Shown: positions 1 to 6,782 of the stretch, in pieces
How positions within the stretch are numbered: the first letter of the stretch is position 1
How the letters are laid out: each line of letters opens with the position of its first letter
Source: UBA8752 sp964223495
Lineage (GTDB): Bacteria; Bacteroidota; Bacteroidia; Flavobacteriales_D; Sanyastnellaceae
Assembly (NCBI GenBank): GCA_964223495.1
Contig: CAXQGL010000010.1
Span: 1 to 22,979, forward strand
Length of the DNA: 22,979 bases
Direction: 5' to 3'
Translations under genes and position numbers: made by a program
The notes under the pieces: generated by a model
What the model was told of the DNA's origin: nothing
Database searches by the model: none
What the model saw: the letters and a program-made list of their open reading frames with translations, nothing else

Positions 1-50
1 CCTTGGGAAGCCATGGTCTCCAGTTGGAGACGGGGCAAAATCCGCAGAAG

Positions 51-791
51 ATGAACAGACGCCCCAAGCGCACTGATGACCGGATCATCGGATGGCATCC
101 CATCCTGGAAGCCCTGGATGCCGGCAATGAATTGGCCCGCGTCCTGCTTCAACGGGACGCCAAGGATGACCGGACGCGCATGCTCGTCAAGAAGCTTCGC
201 GACCGCCGCATCCCCATTCAGCGCGTTCCCCGGGAGCGGCTGGACCGCATCACCAAAAAGAACCACCAGGGCATCATTGCCTTTTCCTCACCCATCGCCT
301 TCATCGACCTTGAAGAACTCGTCCAGCAGGGCTTCGAGTCGGGAAACCGCGTCTTCCTCGTCGTCCTCGATGGTGTTACCGACGTGGGCAATCTCGGTGC
401 CATAGCCCGATCCGCGGAATGTTTCGGTGCAACGGGCCTTGTCATTCAGGATCACCATGCGGCTCCGGTCAATGAGGATGCGGTCAAAACGAGTTCCGGG
501 GCACTGCTCCGACTGCCGGTATCGCGCGTACCGGATGTGGCCAAGGCCCTGGCCTATCTGGGCAAATGCGGGCTGGAGCGGATTGGATTGAGTGAGAAGG
601 CCGAACGGGATGTCATGGATTGCAAACCCTCGGATGCCGCTTGTCTCGTGCTGGGAGATGAGGAGCACGGCATCTCGACGGCATCCTGGGCGCAGTGTGA
701 TGTCCACGCATCCATCGGCATGCGCGGCAGTACCGGCTCGTTGAATGTCAGCGTTGCTGCGGGAATCGGGCTACACTGCTTGCTTTCCTGA
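51..791 (+). CDS. rlmB: 23S rRNA (guanosine-2'-O)-methyltransferase RlmB
   Basis: TrmH/SpoU-type SPOUT methyltransferase of 246 residues, a normal RlmB length. RlmB uses S-adenosylmethionine to methylate the 2'-O of G2251 in the 23S rRNA peptidyl-transferase P loop. The N-terminal ~75 residues match the L30e-like RNA-binding domain, including the GWHPILEAL and KNHQGI motifs. The SPOUT domain shows motif 1 (GVTDVGNLGAIARSAECFGA), motif 2 around TSSGALLRLPV, the cofactor-loop motif LVLGDEEHGIS, and motif 3 (GSTGSLNVSVAAGI) close to the C-terminus. The ATG at 51 is chosen because it puts the usual 10-15 residues before GWHP. The frame is also open to a TTG at position 3, but that would add an unconserved tail. 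The gene is followed by a 270-base gap, so it is probably not in one operon with the secretion genes. A paralogous tRNA/rRNA TrmH-family enzyme is the alternative. Confidence 0.9.
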   Translation: MNRRPKRTDDRIIGWHPILEALDAGNELARVLLQRDAKDDRTRMLVKKLRDRRIPIQRVPRERLDRITKKNHQGIIAFSSPIAFIDLEELVQQGFESGNRVFLVVLDGVTDVGNLGAIARSAECFGATGLVIQDHHAAPVNEDAVKTSSGALLRLPVSRVPDVAKALAYLGKCGLERIGLSEKAERDVMDCKPSDAACLVLGDEEHGISTASWAQCDVHASIGMRGSTGSLNVSVAAGIGLHCLLS

Positions 792-884
792 CCCCCATTT
801 TCTGGAGCAGAGGATCAGTGTAAACCAATCGATGAACCTCTCGAGATAACCGCCGAGTTCGATATGACGTCGGATAAATTTCAT

Positions 885-921
885 TTTGTTCGTCGATTTA
901 TCAAATAGTTTTGTATATTTG
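885..921 (+). promoter_or_regulatory. Candidate Bacteroidota sigma-A promoter
   Basis: The 792-1061 gap is clearly more AT-rich around 870-935 than the genes beside it. TATATTTG at 914-921 fits the Bacteroidota -7 consensus TAnnTTTG exactly, and TTTG at 885-888 fits the -33 element. The spacer of 25 bases is longer than the usual 17-23, which weakens the call. Transcription would start near 928 and serve the three-gene secretion unit downstream. No other convincing signal, and no clear rlmB terminator, is visible in the rest of this gap. Confidence 0.45.
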
Positions 922-1061
922 ATTCTCCATTTCGTCGTCTGTTTTCAGTGATTGGGCCAAAACCATCTTGAAAACGTTACATGACGCAATTTCGCTACGT
1001 TCGCATTCAACCCTGGGGTCCGCAAGGTCCCGGGTCCTGTAGTACCCCAATTTTCGGTGTG

Positions 1062-4000
1062 ATGCCTGCACGTCTCCTGCTTATCGGACTGTTGTTCCAG
1101 TTCTCGTCCATCTACGGACAGCCATTCCTCCACTCCACCTGCGATTCCTCGTGTCTGCCGGCCTTTGACGCCATTCCGGAGGATGTCACGGTATCCTGTC
1201 TCGAGGCCTTCCCCGACTTTACGTTGCCGGGAGCGGAGGCATGTGTGGATTCCCCCATTGAGAATACGCCATCCGTGGAGCTCGATGTCACGACAGTGAC
1301 CAGCCACAGTGCGACCACCGCCTTTGGTGACGGTCCCGACTGGGCGATCTGGCTCGGCGGTTTCGAAGCCATGGGACACGGCGCCAGTGATTATTTCGTG
1401 CCCTACGGTGACGGCATCGTCTTCGAGCAGTTCGCCAACGGCACGGCCCGCTTCACCGGTGAAATCGTGAACGATACCGATCCCGGACAGCGTTTCGAAC
1501 TGAACATCTTCCTGCAGTACGGTCAGGACTACGACAGCTGGACGGCACAAGGCCGGTTGCCCAAGGACGATCTGGGCCTTGGAGCTTATGAGGACTGGAT
1601 GTTCTACGAAATGGTGGACACCCTCAGCCACATGGCGGGCCGCGGCGATTTCGAAGGGGGCATGCTCTACTTGGACCACATGCCGGCCTCGCGCCTTTTC
1701 GGATATCAGGTGGGTGACCTCGGTGCCAACAACCGCAACCCCAATTATGGTGTGAGTGGCTGGTTCTGGTACCGCGGCGTGCTTGGGGGTCAGGATGTGC
1801 TCGGTACGGGCGACGTCAACGCCGACCTCGAAGACACGGCTACGGACGGTGTGGAATGCCCTGTCGTGGAGGAACTGCACCGCATCGCCATGGCCTGGAG
1901 TGCCTGTGGACACGATTACTACGAGCAGAACCTCCAGCGTCTGGATGAGGAGGCACCCGAGTTCATTTCCATGCCCCCGTTGGCCACAGCCAGCTGCCCA
2001 GCGCTTCTGGATACCGCTTCCATGGAAGAATTCGAGCTGTATGACGCCTGCGGAAGCGCCTTGACGCTCACCAACTCCGACGTCTTCGAAGGAGATTTCT
2101 GCAACCAGACCGTCTACCGCACATGGACCCTGACCGATGCCTGCGGCAACAGCACCGACTCCACGCAAACGGTCGTTCTCGTGGATGAGACCGGTCCGGT
2201 TGTCGAAGCTGCCAATGACCTCACGGTCCAATGCGACGGCAGCGGCAATGCCGACGAACTCGCGGATTGGTTGTCATCCAATGGAGGAGCCACGGCCACC
2301 GATGATTGTTCCGCAGTGACTTGGAGCAACGATTACGATGCGCTCAGCGACGGCTGTGGTGCAACAGGATCCGTGACCGTGACGTTCACCGCGACCGATG
2401 ACTGTGACAACCCGACGTCAACGTCGGCCGTATTCACCATCATTGACGCCATCGCCCCGGATTTCTCCGGTTCCAACAATCAGGTCTCCATGGCCTGCGA
2501 TCTCTATGATGAAACCGCGCTCTACGACATCGTGGTGGACGACATCTGCGGATTCGATTCCGTCTACGTCAGCAGCACGCTTGAAGTCAGTGGTTCCTGC
2601 TCGCCGAACTACCTGCGTACCTACACCGCGGTGGATGCCTGCGGCAACAGCAGCACGTTCGAGCAGTCCATCAGCCTCATCGACACCGTAGCTCCGGTCT
2701 TCACCTTCGTTCCCGAGAGTGTGACCCTGGACTGTTCCGAGGAATGGCCCGATCCCATGGATGATGCGGCCCTCATGGCCACGGCGGAGGACAATTGTGC
2801 CGAGGTGACCGTGACCTGGGCAGATGAGACCCAGCCCGGAGATTGCCCGGGATCGACCATCCTGGAGCGCACGTTCACGGCCACCGATGAGTGCGGAAAC
2901 GCTTCCACTGTGGTGCAAACGCTCGTGACCGAGGACACCACCGCCCCCGAAATCACCAGTGACCTTGCCGACCTGACCATCGCCTGCGGCGACGACATTC
3001 CGGAATTGGAGCCCACGGCTACGGACGACTGTTCTGGAATAGACAGCCTTTGGATGACCGTGGAGTCCATTGATTTCACGGCCGGAGACGAGGTCAGCAC
3101 GGGATTCGAATCCTGCAACCTGAGCGGATTCGTTGCTGAGGGCGGTTCCATCTCCATCACGAACGATGCCTTCGAAGGATCCTGTGCCCTCAACATGCTC
3201 CACGCTGCCGGAGAACCCATCCACAACTTCTATCCGGAGGATGTCATGGCTGGACACGGCACCTACAGCGTCATGGCCCGCGCCGACGATTTCATCAGTG
3301 ACAACGTGCTCGAGTTGCTCGCCGGAGACGCGGCAGGCAGTCCCGCATTGACCATCACACTGCGCCCATTGGGCACCGACAACCCCGGCATCGCCGTCAC
3401 CGGTTTCGGCGTGGATGTGGCCACGGACGCCACCATGGAGCAGGGTGAATGGTATGAGGTGGTCGCCGTGCTCGGCGAAGCCACCATGAGCCTCTCCATT
3501 GACGGCGCTTCCGTCCTGGAGGTGGACCTTCCCGCAGACTTGCCGGAGCAGGGCCGCTTCAAGTTGGCCAGCGCCTATTCGGGCAGCTATGACAACATGA
3601 GCTACCTCCCGGAGGACCCCTGTCCAGTGGTGGAGCAGTTCATGCGCACCGTTTACGCCGTGGACGGCTGCGGCAATGAAGCTTCCGCATCCCAGATCAT
3701 CAGCGTGATCGATACGGTTGCTCCGGTGCTCACCTTCGTACCCGCCGATGCGGACATCGACTGCTCGGAGGACTTCCCCATGCCGGAAGACGGTGCCGAT
3801 TGGATGGCCACGGCCGAGGATGCCTGCACCGACGTGACCGTGACCTGGTCCGATGAAGTGGTGCCCAATGCCTGCCCCGGCAGCAGCACCCTCTACCGCA
3901 CGTTCACGGCAACGGATGCCTGTGGCAATGCGACCTCCGCCATGCAGACCATCGCCCAATCCGATACGGAAGCTCCCCAACTCGACGAGGGTCTGCTCCC

Positions 4001-5843
4001 CGAGGATGAGCTTGTCAGCTGCGATGCCGTTCCGGCTCCGCTCGACAGCTCCGCCTTCGGCGCCACCGACAACTGCAACGATTGGACCTTCGAGTACAGC
4101 GAGGAAATCCAGCCTGGATCCTGTGCATTTGATTACGTCCGGATTGACACCTACACCTTTACGGATTGTGACGGCAACGCCACGGTATTCGTACACACCC
4201 TCGATGTGGAGGATGTGACGGCTCCCAGTTTCACCTTCTTCCCCGAGGATGTGGACATCCTCTGTACGGAGGACTTCCCCATGCCGGAGGATGGTGCCGA
4301 GTGGATGGCCACAGCCGAAGACAACTGTAGCGATGTGACGATCACTTGGGAAGACGTCGTGGAGCCGAATGCCTGCCCCGGAAGCAGCACCCTGATGCGG
4401 ACTTTCACGGCGGTGGACGCCTGCGGCAATGCCACGTCCCAGACGCAGACCATCGCGCAGTACGACGATGAAGCCCCCCAGCTCAATGAGGACCTCCTCC
4501 CCGAGGATGTGCTCGTAGACTGCGATGCCGTGCCCGCCACGCTCGAGAGCGCCGACTTCGAGGTGACGGACAACTGCAATACGTGGAGCTTCGAGGTCGA
4601 GTCCGACACCACGGATCTGGACCCCTGCGGTGCCATCTACACCCGTGTGGACACCTACACCTTCACGGATTGCGATGGCAACGCCACGGTATTCGTGCAC
4701 ACGGTGGAGGTACAGGACACCACCCCGCCGATGTTCCTCTACTTCCCTGAGGACGATTCCCTGGCCTGCACAGAAGAGTATCCGCTGCCCACCGACGGTG
4801 TGGAGTGGCTGGCCACAGCCGAGGACAACTGCGCCTCCGTGGACATCTCGTGGACGGACGAAATCGTGCCCGGCGATTGCCCCGGCGAGGACACCCTGTA
4901 CCGCACCTTTACCGCACTCGATGCATGCGGCAACGCTTCGACCGAGGTCCATACGCTGTTCCGCTATGATGATGTCGCCCCCGAGATCGGCGTCTTCCCG
5001 AACGACACGACCATCGATTGCGACCCGGCGAATGAGATTCCCACGCTGGACAGCAGCTACTTTGAAGTCACGGACAACTGCAACCCCTGGACCTTCGACG
5101 TGTCCACCGAATACGATGGGGATCCGGATACCTCCTGCTTCTACACGCGCTTTGACACCTATGTCTTCACCGACTGCAGCGGCAATGCGACCTCCTACGT
5201 CCATGTGATCAGTGTCCAGGACACGACCGGACCCGAAATCACGAACGACCCCATTGACCTGTTCCTCGAGTGCCCCCAGGAAGTGCCTGAGTTCAATACG
5301 AATGAGCCGTTGGCCGCCTACGCCGACCTCATCGAGAGCCTGAGCATCACGGACGCCTGCAACGGTGACCTGTCGGTGTTGTCCGCCACCTACGAAGACG
5401 AAGTGACGGTGAGTGTCGATGCCACCCACTATACGATGGTGCGTCACTGGGTCTTCACCGACCAATGCGGCAATGAGACCGAGTACGACCAGATCATCGA
5501 CGTGAACGAGCCCGACCTCGAGCTTCCCAATGCGTTCAGCCCCGGAGGCAACGGCTACAACGATGTCTACGTGATCGGCAATCTTGGCACCACCAACGAG
5601 GATGGGGAATATTTCCCGCCCTGTGACTGGGGTGGCGACGACGAATCCGTCTACTTCCAGGTATTCAACCGTTGGGGCAGCCTCGTGTATTCGTCCCCTC
5701 CGGGTGAGGAATACCAGAACGACTGGGATGGCCGAACGAACGAGGATGGATCCACACGTGTAGTGGATGGCACCTACTTCGTGCTCCTTCAGCTCGGAGA
5801 TGGACGCCAGTGGGGCAAGTATGTGGATGTGCGCAATGACTGA
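1062..5843 (+). CDS. Secreted HYR-repeat protein with T9SS type B sorting domain
   Basis: A 1593-residue cell-surface or released protein, probably adhesin-like; I do not recognise a named orthologue. It starts with a Sec signal peptide (hydrophobic run LLLIGLLFQF, cleavage likely after YGQ). Thirteen HYR-like beta-sandwich modules follow, most ending in TDACGN or TDCDGN and then D-T-x-A-P. Modules 1 and 6 are split by inserts at about residues 70-263 and 671-853. The first insert is an uncharacterised segment containing GYQVGDLGANNRNPNYGVSG; the second looks like a LamG/concanavalin-type jelly roll. Modules 7-12 form a threefold A-B super-repeat. Residues ~1487-1593 are the gliding-motility-associated / T9SS type B sorting domain, with LPNAFSPGGNGYNDVY, FQVFNRWGSLVY, DWDGR and a final GKYVDVRND. 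The protein is strongly acidic and rich in paired cysteines. The start at 1062 is chosen because it gives a normal signal peptide. An in-frame ATG at 981 would add 27 residues and lies closer to the candidate promoter. The downstream PorP/SprF gene supports T9SS export. Confidence 0.88.
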   Translation: MPARLLLIGLLFQFSSIYGQPFLHSTCDSSCLPAFDAIPEDVTVSCLEAFPDFTLPGAEACVDSPIENTPSVELDVTTVTSHSATTAFGDGPDWAIWLGGFEAMGHGASDYFVPYGDGIVFEQFANGTARFTGEIVNDTDPGQRFELNIFLQYGQDYDSWTAQGRLPKDDLGLGAYEDWMFYEMVDTLSHMAGRGDFEGGMLYLDHMPASRLFGYQVGDLGANNRNPNYGVSGWFWYRGVLGGQDVLGTGDVNADLEDTATDGVECPVVEELHRIAMAWSACGHDYYEQNLQRLDEEAPEFISMPPLATASCPALLDTASMEEFELYDACGSALTLTNSDVFEGDFCNQTVYRTWTLTDACGNSTDSTQTVVLVDETGPVVEAANDLTVQCDGSGNADELADWLSSNGGATATDDCSAVTWSNDYDALSDGCGATGSVTVTFTATDDCDNPTSTSAVFTIIDAIAPDFSGSNNQVSMACDLYDETALYDIVVDDICGFDSVYVSSTLEVSGSCSPNYLRTYTAVDACGNSSTFEQSISLIDTVAPVFTFVPESVTLDCSEEWPDPMDDAALMATAEDNCAEVTVTWADETQPGDCPGSTILERTFTATDECGNASTVVQTLVTEDTTAPEITSDLADLTIACGDDIPELEPTATDDCSGIDSLWMTVESIDFTAGDEVSTGFESCNLSGFVAEGGSISITNDAFEGSCALNMLHAAGEPIHNFYPEDVMAGHGTYSVMARADDFISDNVLELLAGDAAGSPALTITLRPLGTDNPGIAVTGFGVDVATDATMEQGEWYEVVAVLGEATMSLSIDGASVLEVDLPADLPEQGRFKLASAYSGSYDNMSYLPEDPCPVVEQFMRTVYAVDGCGNEASASQIISVIDTVAPVLTFVPADADIDCSEDFPMPEDGADWMATAEDACTDVTVTWSDEVVPNACPGSSTLYRTFTATDACGNATSAMQTIAQSDTEAPQLDEGLLPEDELVSCDAVPAPLDSSAFGATDNCNDWTFEYSEEIQPGSCAFDYVRIDTYTFTDCDGNATVFVHTLDVEDVTAPSFTFFPEDVDILCTEDFPMPEDGAEWMATAEDNCSDVTITWEDVVEPNACPGSSTLMRTFTAVDACGNATSQTQTIAQYDDEAPQLNEDLLPEDVLVDCDAVPATLESADFEVTDNCNTWSFEVESDTTDLDPCGAIYTRVDTYTFTDCDGNATVFVHTVEVQDTTPPMFLYFPEDDSLACTEEYPLPTDGVEWLATAEDNCASVDISWTDEIVPGDCPGEDTLYRTFTALDACGNASTEVHTLFRYDDVAPEIGVFPNDTTIDCDPANEIPTLDSSYFEVTDNCNPWTFDVSTEYDGDPDTSCFYTRFDTYVFTDCSGNATSYVHVISVQDTTGPEITNDPIDLFLECPQEVPEFNTNEPLAAYADLIESLSITDACNGDLSVLSATYEDEVTVSVDATHYTMVRHWVFTDQCGNETEYDQIIDVNEPDLELPNAFSPGGNGYNDVYVIGNLGTTNEDGEYFPPCDWGGDDESVYFQVFNRWGSLVYSSPPGEEYQNDWDGRTNEDGSTRVVDGTYFVLLQLGDGRQWGKYVDVRND
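3726..5234 (+). repeat. Threefold 504-nt tandem A-B HYR module repeat
   Basis: Three in-frame dimers lie at 3726-4226, 4227-4730 and 4731-5234 (501, 504 and 504 nt). Each is an A module followed by a B module. A modules share a DFPMPEDGA-like stretch, WMATAED and CPGSSTL, with cysteines spaced C-x20-C-x15-C-x15-C. B modules share CDAVPA, TDNCN and DTYTFTDCDGNATVFVH, with C-x17-C-x15/16-C-x14-C (B3 is the most diverged). Nucleotide identity is also visibly high between dimers, for example around 4150-4200 and 4650-4705, so the array arose by recent duplication. An older A-like copy lies at 2697-2954. Confidence 0.85.
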
Positions 5844-5878
5844 ACCTGTCCTGCCCTGACCCTTTGAACGACACAACG

Positions 5879-6778
5879 ATGAAACGCATTCAGCTTCTTC
5901 TGCTCATCCTGCCCCTCATGGGCATGGGCCCGCTCTTGGCCCAGCAGGATGTCATGATCAGCCAGTACCTGTTCAATGGACTCCTGATCAACCCGGGGTA
6001 TGCCGGATCCCATCCGTACACCTCATCGAGCCTGCTGCACCGCAGCCAATGGAACCAATTCGACGGAGCCCCGACCACCAGCGTGGTGGCGGTGGATGGT
6101 GCCCTCCGGAACAACAGCATGGGTGTGGGCATCCTGATGCTCCACGACCAGATCGGCCTGACGACCCAGACCGATGTGGCGGTCAACTTCGCGTACCGCA
6201 TGCGCCTCGGTGCCGGCCGTCTTGCCTTCGGACTGAAGGGAGGTGTGGCCAATACGCGGGCAGACCTGTTCGCGGCCGAGCTGACGGATCCGGGTGACCC
6301 GAACTACAGCGAGAACCAGCAGATCACACAATCCGCCCGATTCGGCTTCGGTGCCTACTATCACATGCAGCGGTTCTACTGCGGCGTCTCGATTCCCACG
6401 CTGACTGCGCTGGGCCCTTACGCCCAGACCGTGGAGCCCCATCTGCTGACCACCGCCGGAGTGGTGATCCAGGCCTCCGACGGCGTCATGCTCAAGCCCA
6501 GCTTTCTCGTGAAGGGGGTCCAGGGCGCTCCGCTGCAGCTGGACCTCAACCTGCACGCGCTCTTCCAGGAGCGCATCTGGGTGGGTGCCGGATGGCGGTC
6601 AGGCGATGCCATCGTGAGCATGATGGAGATCCAGGTCACGCCCGAGCTGCGCATCGGATATGCCCACGACTTCACCCTCAGTGACATCCGCAATTACTCC
6701 ACGGGTTCCAATGAAATCCTCATCGGCTTCGACTTCGGTCAAGGCATCAGTGCAAAACGTTCCCCCCGCTACTTCTGA
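5879..6778 (+). CDS. PorP/SprF family type IX secretion outer-membrane protein
   Basis: A 299-residue outer-membrane beta-barrel of the PorP/SprF family. These proteins pair with T9SS cargo carrying type B sorting domains (SprF with SprB in Flavobacterium johnsoniae) or attach to the PorK/N ring (PorP). The signal peptide has the hydrophobic stretch LLLLILPLMGMGPLLAQ. The family signature follows at once: QYLFNGLLINPGYAGS, then HRSQWNQFDGAPTT, then repeated amphipathic strands rich in G, Y and F. The C-terminus SPRYF ends on an aromatic residue, as is usual for outer-membrane barrels. The ATG at 5879 is preferred over an in-frame TTG at 5864 because it gives a compact signal peptide. It starts 35 bases after the large cargo gene and stops 4 bases before the PorE-like gene, so all three are probably cotranscribed. 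Whether it is the core PorP or an accessory SprF paralogue dedicated to this cargo cannot be told from sequence; the linkage favours SprF. Confidence 0.92.
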   Translation: MKRIQLLLLILPLMGMGPLLAQQDVMISQYLFNGLLINPGYAGSHPYTSSSLLHRSQWNQFDGAPTTSVVAVDGALRNNSMGVGILMLHDQIGLTTQTDVAVNFAYRMRLGAGRLAFGLKGGVANTRADLFAAELTDPGDPNYSENQQITQSARFGFGAYYHMQRFYCGVSIPTLTALGPYAQTVEPHLLTTAGVVIQASDGVMLKPSFLVKGVQGAPLQLDLNLHALFQERIWVGAGWRSGDAIVSMMEIQVTPELRIGYAHDFTLSDIRNYSTGSNEILIGFDFGQGISAKRSPRYF

Positions 6779-6782
6779 TTCC

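Noticed and set aside
3..50. Upstream extension of rlmB from a TTG at position 3
   Set aside because: The added 16 residues are not part of the RlmB family, and the ATG at 51 gives the normal N-terminal spacing.
2418..5876. A 1152-codon open frame on the minus strand, antisense to the secreted protein gene
   Set aside because: It only mirrors the GC-rich, codon-biased and repetitive plus-strand gene. Its translation is low-complexity Gly/Val/His-rich with no domain, signal peptide or sensible start, whereas the plus-strand frame has clear domains end to end.
6660..6782. Extended start for the PorE-like gene overlapping the PorP/SprF gene
   Set aside because: The ATG at 6783 directly precedes a lipoprotein signal peptide with a lipobox; the longer form would bury it behind 41 residues that overlap another gene.
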